Shown piece by piece: positions 33,744 to 42,626 of a DNA stretch of 53,172 bases (within the stretch, counting starts at the first letter, position 1; the number at the start of each line of letters is the position of its first letter). The position numbers were made by a program, and so were the translations under genes. Source of the DNA: Methylobacterium sp. Leaf91 (lineage in GTDB: Bacteria > Pseudomonadota > Alphaproteobacteria > Rhizobiales > Beijerinckiaceae). The stretch lies in NCBI RefSeq assembly GCF_001422815.1, contig NZ_LMMP01000017.1, forward strand, positions 1 to 53,172. Reading direction: 5' to 3'. The notes below the pieces were generated by a model. The model did not search any database. It worked only from the letters and a program-made list of their open reading frames with translations, and was not told where the DNA came from.

Positions 33744-34757
33744 TCAGACCCGCTCGGCTGCCAGGGTGACGAGTTCCCTGATGCGCGGCAGGGCGGCCTT
33801 GGCCGCTTCCCGCCCGAGGGAGATCGCCTCTTCGGCGCGGTGGAACTCGAACAAGCCCATCTCCGCGAGGCGCGGGGACAGCATGAGATCCGGCGGGTCT
33901 CGCTCCAGCCTCGCCCGCGAGATCCGGTCCTGGGTGATATTGAACGCGTCGAACATCACCCGCCCCATGCCGGGAGGGCCGGGCTCGCGGGGCGGGGCAG
34001 GGCGTGGCGCCGGCCCGCGCCGACCGGTGCCGCGCATGCGGTTCAGCAGGTTCCATCCCCGGCGCGACGTGGTGAGGGGCAGGGCCGGCGAGGCAGCCCC
34101 GTCGCCGTCAGGCCCGATCACCAGACCGGGCTCGGCCCGCGGATCGCCGTTGAGGTTCACGCAGATCACCAGTTCGGCCCCGAGCCCGCGCGCGAGCTTG
34201 ACCGGAACCGGATTCACCAGCGTTCCGTCCATCATGAGGCGCCCGTCGAGGCGCACCGGGGGAAACAGGCCGGGGAGGGCGTAAGAGGCCCGGATCGCCT
34301 CCACCAGGGAGCCACGGGTCAGCCAGACCTCGTCGCCCGAGCCGAGATCCGTCGCGACGCTGGCGAAGCGGATCGGCAGGTTCTCCACCCGCCGGGTGCC
34401 GAGATCGCCTTCGAGGCGGCGCTTCAACCGCTCGCCGGCGATGAGGCCCGACCCCAGACGCAGGTCGAGGAGCCCCATGACCCGCCGCCTCGTCAGCGAC
34501 AGGGCGAAATCCTTGAGGAGATCGAGCTTGCCGGCGGCGTAGCAGCCGCCCACGACGGCACCGATGGAGCAGCCCGCCACCATATCGGGGTGGATGCCGG
34601 CCTCTTCCAGCACCTCGATGACGCCGATATGCGCCCAGCCCCGCGCGGAACCGCCGCCCAGAGCCAGACCGATTCGCGGTCCCGACGGCTTCGGTTCGGC
34701 CACGGGCTCGACACTGCCCCGTGGAAAGACCGGCTTCTGCGACAGGGTGGACAGCAT
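33744..34757 (-). CDS. Patatin-like phospholipase (RssA/NTE type)
   Basis: This 337-residue serine lipase has the oxyanion-hole GGGSARGWAHIG (about residues 33-44), the nucleophile elbow GCSIGAV and the catalytic Asp in MMDGTLVNPVP. It would hydrolyse acyl lipids at the inner membrane. I chose the ATG at 34757 (MLSTLSQKPVF), which gives the usual short leader. A GTG at 34808 overlaps the hisI stop as GTGA and would add 17 residues, so translational coupling from hisI is possible. It is the last gene of the folE-hisI-patatin group. Confidence 0.87.
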   Translation of the reverse strand: MLSTLSQKPVFPRGSVEPVAEPKPSGPRIGLALGGGSARGWAHIGVIEVLEEAGIHPDMVAGCSIGAVVGGCYAAGKLDLLKDFALSLTRRRVMGLLDLRLGSGLIAGERLKRRLEGDLGTRRVENLPIRFASVATDLGSGDEVWLTRGSLVEAIRASYALPGLFPPVRLDGRLMMDGTLVNPVPVKLARGLGAELVICVNLNGDPRAEPGLVIGPDGDGAASPALPLTTSRRGWNLLNRMRGTGRRGPAPRPAPPREPGPPGMGRVMFDAFNITQDRISRARLERDPPDLMLSPRLAEMGLFEFHRAEEAISLGREAAKAALPRIRELVTLAAERV

Positions 34758-34804
34758 GCCCTGGCGGTAGAGGGCGACCCCACGAAAGGACAGCCCATCC
34801 CAGG

Positions 34805-35245
34805 TCACGGCCCGGCGGGTCCGAGCAGGGCCTCGCCGGATACCGGATCGAGGGAGACGGCGCGGTAGAAACAGGAGCGTCGCCCGGTATGGCAACATCC
34901 GCCATCGCCCCCGACCACTACCGAGATCAGGAGCGCGTCCTGGTCGCAATCGACCCGCATCTCAACGATGCGCTGGACCTGCCCGCTCGTTGCGCCCTTG
35001 TGCCAGAGCTCGCTCCGCGAGCGCGACCAGTACCAGGCCTCGCCGGTCTCGAGGGTGAGCCGCAGGGATTCGGCGTTCATGTGGGCAAGCATCAGGACCC
35101 GGCCGTCATGGGCATCGACGGCGATGCAGGCGACGAGACCGTTCGCGTCGAAGCGCGGGGTCAGCGTTGCGCCTTCCTCCACATCCTTGCGCGAACCGGG
35201 CGGGGAGAACCCGCCGGGCGCGGCGGTAGCTTGGCTCACCGTCAT
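34805..35245 (-). CDS. hisI: Phosphoribosyl-AMP cyclohydrolase
   Basis: This histidine biosynthesis enzyme opens the adenine ring of phosphoribosyl-AMP; 146 residues. Family motifs are [38 protein letters not shown] and the metal-binding VDCDQDALL plus [14 protein letters not shown], in which the zinc-binding cysteines are visible. No HisE domain is fused. It follows folE by 17 bases on the same strand; this pair is a frequent neighbour set in Hyphomicrobiales. Confidence 0.93.
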   Translation of the reverse strand: MTVSQATAAPGGFSPPGSRKDVEEGATLTPRFDANGLVACIAVDAHDGRVLMLAHMNAESLRLTLETGEAWYWSRSRSELWHKGATSGQVQRIVEMRVDCDQDALLISVVVGGDGGCCHTGRRSCFYRAVSLDPVSGEALLGPAGP

Positions 35246-35262
35246 CGCGTGGAATGCCCGCG

Positions 35263-36030
35263 TCAGTTCTTGTTGTTGCGGACGAGGGTCAGGAACCGGA
35301 CCTGCTCGTTGGCATCGTCCTTGAACACGCCGCGGAACTGCGTGGTCAGGGTGGAGACGCCGGCCTTCTGCACGCCGCGCATGGCCATGCAGAGATGCTC
35401 GGCCTCCACCATCACGGCGATGCCGCGCGGCTTGAGGATGCTCTCGATCACGTCGGCGATCTGGGCCGTCATGGTCTCCTGCGTCTGCAGGCGGCGGGCG
35501 AAGGTGTCGACCACGCGGGCGAGCTTCGACAGGCCGACCACGCCCTTGGTCGGGTAATAGGCGATATGGGCGAGGCCCATGAACGGCACCATGTGGTGCT
35601 CGCAATGGGAGTAGAACGGGATGTCGCGCACGAGCACGATGTCGGAATAGCCCTCCACCTCCTCGAACACGCGCTCGAGCAGGGCGTCGGCATCCTGCTC
35701 GTAGCCGCCGAAGAGCTGGCCATAGGCCTTCGCCACACGGGCGGGCGTATCCTTGAGGCCTTCGCGATTCGGGTCGTCGCCGGCCCAGCGCAGCAGGGTG
35801 CGCACGGCGGCCTCGGCCTCCTCCCGGCTCGGACGGCCGGTGGCCACGGCATCGGGCACGCGCTTGGCCGAAGCGGGCAGGGGGGCGACCTCGACGGGGG
35901 CCTCAACGGGGCGGGAATTGTCGTTGCGCATGCCGCTCAGGGTGGCAGGCGCAGCCGTGGCAATCGGGTCCATTCCCTGATGATCCGTGTCGGTCAGGCG
36001 ATAGGAGAGGGATTTGAGCGCGGCATCCAT
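35263..36030 (-). CDS. folE: GTP cyclohydrolase I
   Basis: This is the first enzyme of tetrahydrofolate (and tetrahydromethanopterin-related pterin) synthesis; 255 residues. The zinc and active-site region reads [14 protein letters not shown], and the second signature is [20 protein letters not shown]. The C-terminal Cys in [13 protein letters not shown] completes the zinc site. The N-terminus is about 60 residues longer than the E. coli protein and looks disordered. I chose the ATG at 36030 ([11 protein letters not shown]); upstream ATGs at 36060 and 36090 are possible. It heads the folE-hisI-patatin group. Confidence 0.94.
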   Translation of the reverse strand: MDAALKSLSYRLTDTDHQGMDPIATAAPATLSGMRNDNSRPVEAPVEVAPLPASAKRVPDAVATGRPSREEAEAAVRTLLRWAGDDPNREGLKDTPARVAKAYGQLFGGYEQDADALLERVFEEVEGYSDIVLVRDIPFYSHCEHHMVPFMGLAHIAYYPTKGVVGLSKLARVVDTFARRLQTQETMTAQIADVIESILKPRGIAVMVEAEHLCMAMRGVQKAGVSTLTTQFRGVFKDDANEQVRFLTLVRNNKN

Positions 36031-36320
36031 GGCATCTCCCGCACGGGCGACACGTGCGTTCATCGTCGAACTATCTGGTTTTGCGTACATCGTCGAACCA
36101 TCTCGGTCGCGTTTTCAGCCGCGTTACCGCAGGCCGGCGCCCGAACGTTAAGGTCTCCTTGGCCGTGGGCGCGACCCTGGTCGACGAACCGCCTCCTCGC
36201 GAAACGGTACGCTGGCGCCTATATCGTCGTTATCGCGCCGCCGCGCAATGCGGGGAATGCGGATCAGACCATCGTGATCGGAAGCCGGCTGTCTGTCGGC
36301 GCCCCGACGGGACCTCCCAT

Positions 36321-36782
36321 ATGCTCGACGATATCTACAACCGCCGCATTCTCGAACTCGCCGCCGACATCCCGCGTCTCGGCCGGCTCGACGCGCCGGA
36401 TGCCAGCGCCACCGCCCATTCCAAGCTCTGCGGCTCCACCGTCACCGTCGATCTCTCGGTGAAGGACGGCACGGTGACGGACTTCGCCCATGAGGTGAAG
36501 GCCTGCGCCCTGGGCCAGGCCTCGTCCTCTTTGATGGCCCGCCACGTGGTCGGCGCCACGGCGGACGAGTTACGGGAGGTGCGCGACACGGTGCGTCGCA
36601 TGCTCAAGGAGAACGGGCCGGCGCCGCAGGGCGAGTGGGCCGACCTCGCCGTGCTGGAGCCGGTGCGGGATTTCAAGGCGCGCCACGCCTCGACCCTCCT
36701 CACCTTCGACGCCGTGGTGAATGCCCTCGATCAGGTCGCCGCCAAGGCCCAGGCCTCCCCCGACACGCAGGCCGCCGAATAG
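36321..36782 (+). CDS. NifU/IscU-like iron-sulfur scaffold protein
   Basis: This 153-residue protein starts MLDDIYNRRILELAADIPRL, as in the SUF/NifU N-terminal scaffold family. It keeps two cysteines of the scaffold (HSKLCGSTVTVDL and VKACALGQASSSLM) but the third usual position is not obvious, as in the alphaproteobacterial subgroup. It may assemble or carry iron-sulfur clusters. It is followed after four bases by yidD, an arrangement common in this order. It is divergent from folE. The longer frame from 36054 is not supported. Confidence 0.82.
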   Translation: MLDDIYNRRILELAADIPRLGRLDAPDASATAHSKLCGSTVTVDLSVKDGTVTDFAHEVKACALGQASSSLMARHVVGATADELREVRDTVRRMLKENGPAPQGEWADLAVLEPVRDFKARHASTLLTFDAVVNALDQVAAKAQASPDTQAAE

Positions 36783-36786
36783 AGCC

Positions 36787-37143
36787 ATGGTCCGCCGCGC
36801 GGCCCATTGGGCGATCCGGGGCTACCAGCTCACCCTGTCGGGCCTGATCGGCCGGCAATGCCGGCACTGGCCGTCCTGTTCGGACTACACCGACGAGGCG
36901 ATCCGCCGGCACGGAATCTGGCCGGGCGGCTGGATCGGGTTTTCGCGCATCTGCCGCTGCGGCCCGTTCGGCACGCACGGGATCGACCTCGTGCCGGACG
37001 TCCTGCCTCCGCGCTCGGCCTGGTATGCCCCCTGGACGTATGGGCGCTGGCGCGGGGTGAATGCCCCGCCTTCGCCGTTTGCGTGCGAGGCGGTGGAGGA
37101 GACGGATCGAGGCGTTTCAGGCGGGAGGACCGAAGGCGGCTGA
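36787..37143 (+). CDS. yidD: Membrane protein insertion efficiency factor YidD
   Basis: This 118-residue protein of the YidD family helps YidC insert inner-membrane proteins. Signature segments are GYQLTLSGLIGRQCRHWPSC, SDYTDEAIRRHG, and RICRCGPFGTHGIDLVPD. The conserved cysteines of the family are present. It lies four bases after the scaffold gene. Its last 27 bases overlap the end of the convergent ArsR-type gene. Confidence 0.92.
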   Translation: MVRRAAHWAIRGYQLTLSGLIGRQCRHWPSCSDYTDEAIRRHGIWPGGWIGFSRICRCGPFGTHGIDLVPDVLPPRSAWYAPWTYGRWRGVNAPPSPFACEAVEETDRGVSGGRTEGG

Positions 37144-37794
37144 CAGGGCGCGCGCGCCGTCCGTCGTGAAGGCGATCACGCGGCCGTCCGCGCGGGAGGC
37201 CCAAGCCCGGTCGAGGACATGGTGCAACAGTGCCGCGCCGAGCGCGCCGCCGAGATGATTCCGGCGTTCGCTCCAGTCGAGACAATAGCGGCAGACGGGC
37301 CTGCGTTCCCGCTCCAGCGACGCGACGTCGAGTCCCCGATTCGTCAGGCCGGCACGGCCGGAGGCGGTGAGATTCGTCTCCGCCTCGTCGATCCACCCCC
37401 GCGCGATGAGGCCCTGCAGGAGCAGGACGCCGCGCTCGCCGGCCAGATGGTCGTAGCAGATACGGGCCTCGCGCAGGGCCGCGTCGCGCGGGCCTGTTCG
37501 GGTGCGGACCGCCCCGGTGCGCTGGGCCAAGCCCATCAGGTGCTCCAGGACGACGGCGACGTCCGACCCGGACAAGCGATAATACCGATGCCGTCCCTGC
37601 CGCTCGACGGTGAGAAGGGCCGCCGCTTCGAGCTTGGCGAGATGCCCGCTCGCCGTCGGCAGGGCGATGCCGGCCACCTCGGAAAGTTCGCTCACCGTGA
37701 GGGCGCGCCCGTCCATCAGCGCCGTGAGCATGTTGGCGCGGGCGGGGTCGCCGAGAAGCGCGGCGACGGCGGCGATGACGGGGCCATCCTGCAT
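37117..37794 (-). CDS. ArsR-type winged-helix regulator
   Basis: This 225-residue protein has an N-terminal winged helix (about residues 5-85: LGDPARANMLTALMDGRALT, then IALPTASGHLAKLEAAALL and GRHRYYRLSG). The second half is a ligand or partner region with CRYCLDWSERRNHLGGALGA, whose two cysteines and histidine could bind metal or thiols. The gene stands alone and overlaps yidD by its 3' end. Its target may be the small oxygenase and OsmC genes at 37987 and 38366, which lie divergently next to it. Confidence 0.83.
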   Translation of the reverse strand: MQDGPVIAAVAALLGDPARANMLTALMDGRALTVSELSEVAGIALPTASGHLAKLEAAALLTVERQGRHRYYRLSGSDVAVVLEHLMGLAQRTGAVRTRTGPRDAALREARICYDHLAGERGVLLLQGLIARGWIDEAETNLTASGRAGLTNRGLDVASLERERRPVCRYCLDWSERRNHLGGALGAALLHHVLDRAWASRADGRVIAFTTDGARALSAAFGPPA

Positions 37795-37986
37795 CGTTCG
37801 ATCTTAACCGAAGCATCGTCGGCGGGCCATCGCCTATGATCCTGCCTCGGCCAAGGCAGGAGACGAGGCGTTCATGATCGCATGTGTCCTTCGAGAGGGG
37901 AGCGAGAAGTCGCGGACGGAGGCCGTCGAGCCATCTATGCGCGCCTGGAACAGGGTGCCCCCGCACCGCGTGACCGGAGAACCGGC

Positions 37987-38334
37987 ATGATCGCGGTCAT
38001 CTTCGAGGTCTGGCCGGCACCGGGTCGCGCCGACCGCTATCTCGATCTCGCCGCCTCTCTCAGGGAAGAGCTTGCCGGCATCGACGGATTCCTGTCGGTG
38101 GAACGTTTCCGAAGCCTCACCGAGCCTGACAAGGTCCTGTCGCTGTCGTTCTTCCGGGACGAGGCGGCGGTACGCGCCTGGCGTGAACGCCCGCATCATC
38201 GGGCGACCCAGGCGGAAGGACGTGGCGGAGTGTTTCGCGATTATCGTCTGCGGATCGCCCATGTCCTGCGCGACTACGGCATGATCGACCGGGACGAGGC
38301 GCCGGCCGACAGCAATGCGGCCCACGGCGCATGA
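37987..38334 (+). CDS. Antibiotic biosynthesis monooxygenase (ABM) domain protein
   Basis: This 115-residue single-domain protein has the dimeric ABM ferredoxin-like fold. It starts MIAVIFEVWPAPGRADRYLD, then IDGFLSVERFRSLTEPDKVL, LSFFRDEAAVRAWRERPHH and RIAHVLRDYGMIDR. Such proteins range from quinol monooxygenases to heme-degrading enzymes and proteins with no known activity. A GGAGA precedes the ATG at 37987. It is followed by an OsmC gene 31 bases later and divergent from the ArsR-type gene, so a stress or detoxification role is plausible. Confidence 0.82.
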   Translation: MIAVIFEVWPAPGRADRYLDLAASLREELAGIDGFLSVERFRSLTEPDKVLSLSFFRDEAAVRAWRERPHHRATQAEGRGGVFRDYRLRIAHVLRDYGMIDRDEAPADSNAAHGA

Positions 38335-38365
38335 CGCGCGCCGGCGACAACCGGAGAGACCGACC

Positions 38366-38836
38366 ATGTCGACCCATATCGCGGATGTCGCCTGGACCCT
38401 GAAGCCCGGGGAGGATTTCGCCGCCGGGCGCTACGGCCGGGGGCACACGGTCGAGTTCGATGGCGGCGTGACGCTCGCTGGCACCGCATCGGAGCACGTG
38501 GTCGGGAAATGGGCCGCTCGCGAGGCCGTCGACCCGGAGGAGATGCTGGTCGCGGCGCTGTCGAGCTGCCACATGCTGACCTTCCTCCACCTCGCGCGCC
38601 TCGCGGGCTTTAGCGTCACCGCCTATCGGGACCATGCCGAGGGCGTGCTGGAGGAGACGAGGCCCGGACGTCGCGCGGTGACGCGGGTCAAGCTACGCCC
38701 GGAGATCGACTGGGCCGGCGCCACGCCGGATGCCAACCAACTCGCGGCGCTCCACGAGGCCGCGCATGAGGAGTGCTTCATCGCGAATTCGGTGAGGACG
38801 GAGGTCGTCGTGGCCGCTCCCCTCAGCCCCCGCTGA
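38366..38836 (+). CDS. OsmC/Ohr family protein
   Basis: This 156-residue protein of the OsmC superfamily contains peroxide-reducing thiols: one Cys in LSSCHMLTFLHLARLAG (about 68) and another in HEECFIANSV (about 137). That pairing is the active dithiol of organic hydroperoxide reductases. It starts MSTHIADVAWTLKPGEDFAA. It likely protects against organic peroxides with the preceding ABM protein and is possibly under the ArsR-type regulator. Its end overlaps the convergent transporter gene by 14 bases. Confidence 0.88.
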   Translation: MSTHIADVAWTLKPGEDFAAGRYGRGHTVEFDGGVTLAGTASEHVVGKWAAREAVDPEEMLVAALSSCHMLTFLHLARLAGFSVTAYRDHAEGVLEETRPGRRAVTRVKLRPEIDWAGATPDANQLAALHEAAHEECFIANSVRTEVVVAAPLSPR

Positions 38837-40184
38837 CCCACCGCATCACCACCAGCGTCCCAGTCACCGTCAGCGCGCCGCCGATGCGGGTGGCGATCTG
38901 GGCGAAGGGCATCAGCGCCATGCGGTTGGCGGCGGTGAGGATCGCCACGTCCCCAGTGCCGCCCTGGCCGCTATGGCAGGCATTCACGATGGCGGTCTCG
39001 ATCGGGTACATGCCGAGGCGGCGCCCTACCAGGAATCCGGTGCCCATCAGCGTCACCACCGTCGAGACGATGGTGACGAGGTTCGCCAGCGTGAACGCCG
39101 CCACCAGCTTGTCCCAGGGGGTCATCGACACGCCGATGGCGAAGAGCAGCGGATAGGTCATGCTGATCTGCACGAACTTGTAGGCGACGAAACCGCCGGC
39201 CTGGAGGCGCGGGGAGACGGCGCTGGCGAGCTTGGCGAGCACCGCGAGGAACAGCATCGCCACGGGGGCGGGGAGCCCGGTGAGGTGGTGCATCATCACG
39301 CCGAGGAGGTAGAGTGTCACGGCGGTGAGGGCGGCCGCGCCCACCGTTGCCGCATCCACGGGCGTGTCCTCGACCTTGGCGGCGGTGACGTCGTTGTCCC
39401 GGTCCGGCTGCAGGCGGCCCTCGCCGGTGAGATGCGGCATCCGCTTGCCCACGGCATTGAGGGTGCCCGCCAGAACGATCGCCGTCAGGCTGCCGAGCAT
39501 GACGGGGGGCAGCACCTGCGCGAACACATCGCCCTGGCCCTGGCCGAGGATGGCGGCGTAGCCGATGGAGAGCGGGATCGCCCCCTCGCCGACGCCGCCG
39601 GCCATGATCGGCACCACGAGGAAAAAGAACGTGTGATAGGCGCCGAGACCGAGCAGGGTGCCGACCAGCGTGCCCACGCAGGCCGCCGCCACGGAGCCGG
39701 CCGCCAGGGGCACGAAGATCTTCAGGAAACCCTTGATCAGCACGTCCCGGTCCATACCCAGGATGCTGCCGACGATGATCGTGGCGATATACAGGTAGAG
39801 GAAGTTGGTGAACTTGGTGAAATCCGTGATCGCCTTCACCAGCGGCGTCGGGATCAGCATGTAATAGACCAGGGCCGAGGGGATGAAGGTCGCGAAGATC
39901 GCGCCCGCCCCGATATTCTTCAGGACCGGCAGCCGCTTGCCGATCTCGGCGCAGGTGAAACCGCCAAGCGCCAGCACCGCGATCATCGTCGGCGCATCGG
40001 GCTTGATCTCGCCCTCCGAGGTCAGGACCGCCAGCAGGATCGCCAGGATGAGATAGACCGGCAGGGGAATGATGCCGATCTTGATGTCGACGAGCCGCCA
40101 CCAGCCCTCCGGCCAGAACCGGCGCGCGGGCATCTCCGCCGCCGGGACGGGCTCGGCGGCAGCGGCTGAAGCTGGGTTCGCCAT
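38823..40184 (-). CDS. 2-hydroxycarboxylate transporter (CitS/CitP family)
   Basis: This sodium- or proton-coupled symporter of the 2HCT family (citrate, malate, lactate) has 453 residues and about a dozen helices. Typical parts are IPLPVYLILAILLAV, the GGVGEGAIPLSIGYA loop (GGxG reentrant motif, about 200-214) and ACHSGQGGTGDVAIL in the second half (second GGxG motif). The hydrophilic N-terminus is Ala/Pro rich. The ATG at 40184 has GGGAGA upstream. Uptake of malate or citrate would suit a methylotroph's C4 metabolism, but the substrate is not shown. Confidence 0.92.
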   Translation of the reverse strand: MANPASAAAAEPVPAAEMPARRFWPEGWWRLVDIKIGIIPLPVYLILAILLAVLTSEGEIKPDAPTMIAVLALGGFTCAEIGKRLPVLKNIGAGAIFATFIPSALVYYMLIPTPLVKAITDFTKFTNFLYLYIATIIVGSILGMDRDVLIKGFLKIFVPLAAGSVAAACVGTLVGTLLGLGAYHTFFFLVVPIMAGGVGEGAIPLSIGYAAILGQGQGDVFAQVLPPVMLGSLTAIVLAGTLNAVGKRMPHLTGEGRLQPDRDNDVTAAKVEDTPVDAATVGAAALTAVTLYLLGVMMHHLTGLPAPVAMLFLAVLAKLASAVSPRLQAGGFVAYKFVQISMTYPLLFAIGVSMTPWDKLVAAFTLANLVTIVSTVVTLMGTGFLVGRRLGMYPIETAIVNACHSGQGGTGDVAILTAANRMALMPFAQIATRIGGALTVTGTLVVMRWVSGG

Positions 40185-40540
40185 CGATACTCTCCCGTCG
40201 GCCGGTCGCCTGTCGGGCCGGCCTGATTGATCGGAGCTTCTACGGCGTACCGGCAAGAGTGAGACCCGCCACCGGCCCGCCGCGGCTCCCTGGTGCGTGC
40301 ATGGGCGGATCGGGCCGGAAGCTTGTCAATCGCAGCTCGTATCAACCGATCCGGATCGTCTCGGAAGTTCGTTCACGTCCGCGAGAGCCCGGAAAAGGCC
40401 GGCCGAGGCCCCGCGCGGATTTCTTCCTCCTGCGAAACGGTCTAAACCGCGCCGCACGCGCTGACGCCGCGCGCCACCTCAAACCCAAAACCGCTTACCT
40501 GCCTCGTTCGCAGGAGTGAGCCCCCGGAGACTCGTTCGCG
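40185..40540. other. Divergent intergenic region with thrS leader
   Basis: This is 356 bases between the 2HCT transporter and thrS starts. It contains a 10-bp perfect inverted repeat CTCCTGCGAA (40427-40436)/TTCGCAGGAG (40507-40516) and a direct repeat CTCGTTCGC (40504-40512, 40531-40539) just before the thrS start. No gene is seen. Confidence 0.5.
40427..40516 (+). promoter_or_regulatory. Inverted repeat in thrS leader
   Basis: The arms CTCCTGCGAA and TTCGCAGGAG pair perfectly around a 70-base loop, and the right arm lies 24 bases before the thrS ATG. If transcribed, it would fold the leader. ThrRS represses its own translation through a leader structure in E. coli; whether that applies here is inference. 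Confidence 0.35.
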
Positions 40541-42568
40541 ATGCCCATTCTGACATTCCCCGACGGCAATACCCGCAGCTACGACGCCGCGGTGACCGGC
40601 CGTACCGTCGTGGAGGGCATCGCCAAGAGCCTCGCCAAGCGCACCGTCGCCATGGCGCTCGACGGGCGGGTCCGCGACCTCGACGACCTGATCGATGCGG
40701 ATGTGCGCATCGAATTCCTCGACCGCGCCGACCCGCGCAGCCTCGAACTGATCCGGCACGATTGCGCCCACGTCCTGGCGGAGGCCGTGCAATCCCTGTG
40801 GCCGGAGACCCAGGTCACCATCGGCCCGGTGATCGAGAACGGGTTCTACTACGACTTCGCCCGCGACCAGCCGTTCACGCCAGAGGACTTCCCCAAGATC
40901 GAGGCGAAGATGCGCGAGCTCATCGCCCGCGACGCCCCCTTCACCAAGGAGGTGTGGAAGCGCGACGACGTGCGGGCGCTGTTCGAGTCGAAAGCCGAAC
41001 AATACAAGGTCGAGCTCGTCGACGCGATCCCGCCCGGCGAGGACCTGAACATCTACCGCCAGGGCGAGTGGTTCGATCTGTGCCGCGGCCCGCACATGAC
41101 CTCGACGGGCAAGGTCGGCACCGCCTTCAAGCTGATGAAGGTGGCGGGCGCCTATTGGCGCGGCGATTCCAACAACCCGATGCTGACCCGCATCTACGGC
41201 ACCGCCTGGGCCACGAAGGAAGACCTCGACGCCTATCTCCACCGGCTGGAGGAGGCCGAGCGCCGCGACCATCGCCGCCTCGGCCGCGAGATGGACTTGT
41301 TCCACTTCCAGGAGGAGGGGCCGGGCGTCGTGTTCTGGCACGCCAAGGGCTGGACCATCTTCCAGGAGCTCATCGCCTATATGCGTCGCCGCCTGAAGGG
41401 CGATTACGCCGAGGTGAACGCGCCGCAGATCCTCGACAAGTCGCTCTGGGAGACCTCGGGCCACTGGGACTGGTACCGCGAGAACATGTTCGCCGCGCAA
41501 AGCGCCGGCGACGAGGCCGAGGACAAGCGCTGGTTCGCGCTGAAACCGATGAACTGCCCCGGCCATGTGATGATCTTCAAGCACGGCCTGAAATCCTACC
41601 GCGACCTCCCCCTGCGCATGGCCGAGTTCGGCATCGTCCACCGCTACGAGGCGTCGGGCGCCATGCACGGGCTGATGCGCGTGCGCGGCTTCACCCAGGA
41701 CGACGCCCACGTCTTCTGCACCGAGGACCAGCTCGCCGACGAATGCCTCAAGATCAACGACCTGATCCTCTCGACCTATAGCGATTTCGGCTTCGGCGAC
41801 ATCGTGGTGAAGCTCTCGACCCGGCCCGAGAAGCGGGTCGGTTCGGACGCCCTCTGGGACCATGCCGAGGAGGTGATGACCCGCGTCCTGGCGCAGATCG
41901 AGGAGCAGTCGGGCGGCCGGATCAAGACCGAGATCAACCCGGGCGAGGGCGCCTTCTACGGGCCAAAATTCGAATACGTGCTCCGCGACGCCATCGGCCG
42001 CGACTGGCAATGCGGCACGACCCAGGTGGATTTCAACCTGCCGGAGCGCTTCGGGGCGTTCTACGTCGATGGCGACAGCCAGAAGAAGGCACCGGTCATG
42101 GTGCACCGGGCGATCTGCGGCTCGCTGGAGCGTTTCACCGGCATCCTGATCGAGCATTTCGCCGGCCATTTCCCACTCTGGCTCGCGCCGGTTCAGGTGG
42201 TGGTGGCGACGATCACCCAGGAGGCGGACGGTTACGCCCGCGAGGTCGTGGCGGCGCTGAACCGCGCCGGGCTCCGGGTCGAGTCGGACCTGCGCAACGA
42301 GAAGATCAACTACAAGGTCCGCGAGCATTCGCTGGCCAAGGTGCCGGTCATGCTCGTGGTCGGCCGCAAGGAAGGCGAGGAGCGCACCGTCTCGATCCGC
42401 CGGCTGGGCAGCCAGCAGACCCGCACCGCCGCCCTCGACACGGCTCTCGCCGACCTCCTCGCGGAAGCGACCTCACCGGATATCCGCCGGGCGCAGGCCG
42501 TGGACGAAAGCGTGCCGAGCGCCGAAGTCGCGCTCGACGGCCAGCACGGGGAAAGCCCGACGCCGTGA
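40541..42568 (+). CDS. thrS: Threonyl-tRNA synthetase
   Basis: This class II synthetase of 675 residues contains an N-terminal TGS domain (about 1-60), the editing domain with the zinc-like [10 protein letters not shown] (about 73-82) and FCRGPH-like [11 protein letters not shown], and the class II catalytic core. Motif 2 lies around [20 protein letters not shown], and the MNCPGH zinc ligand segment precedes it. The C-terminal anticodon-binding domain ends in a species-specific acidic tail of about 30 residues. The ATG at 40541 has GGAG 13 bases upstream. Confidence 0.97.
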   Translation: MPILTFPDGNTRSYDAAVTGRTVVEGIAKSLAKRTVAMALDGRVRDLDDLIDADVRIEFLDRADPRSLELIRHDCAHVLAEAVQSLWPETQVTIGPVIENGFYYDFARDQPFTPEDFPKIEAKMRELIARDAPFTKEVWKRDDVRALFESKAEQYKVELVDAIPPGEDLNIYRQGEWFDLCRGPHMTSTGKVGTAFKLMKVAGAYWRGDSNNPMLTRIYGTAWATKEDLDAYLHRLEEAERRDHRRLGREMDLFHFQEEGPGVVFWHAKGWTIFQELIAYMRRRLKGDYAEVNAPQILDKSLWETSGHWDWYRENMFAAQSAGDEAEDKRWFALKPMNCPGHVMIFKHGLKSYRDLPLRMAEFGIVHRYEASGAMHGLMRVRGFTQDDAHVFCTEDQLADECLKINDLILSTYSDFGFGDIVVKLSTRPEKRVGSDALWDHAEEVMTRVLAQIEEQSGGRIKTEINPGEGAFYGPKFEYVLRDAIGRDWQCGTTQVDFNLPERFGAFYVDGDSQKKAPVMVHRAICGSLERFTGILIEHFAGHFPLWLAPVQVVVATITQEADGYAREVVAALNRAGLRVESDLRNEKINYKVREHSLAKVPVMLVVGRKEGEERTVSIRRLGSQQTRTAALDTALADLLAEATSPDIRRAQAVDESVPSAEVALDGQHGESPTP

Positions 42569-42586
42569 TCCGGTCTCGGTAAGCAT

Positions 42587-42615
42587 TCCCTCTCCCCGCC
42601 CGGCGGGGAGAGGGA
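42587..42615. terminator. 14-bp-arm hairpin between thrS and livK
   Basis: A perfect inverted repeat TCCCTCTCCCCGCC / GGCGGGGAGAGGGA with one central base lies 18 bases after the thrS stop and 11 bases before the livK stop. It may act as a bidirectional terminator, although neither side has a T run. Hairpins of similar sequence occur at 44224-44349, which suggests a dispersed repeat. Confidence 0.6.
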
Positions 42616-42626
42616 TAGGCGTTGTT

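Noticed and set aside
40442..42328. 628-codon open frame antisense to thrS
   Set aside because: It is a GC-driven shadow: Arg/Gly/Val/Asp-rich, with no domain, and fully opposite a clear synthetase gene.
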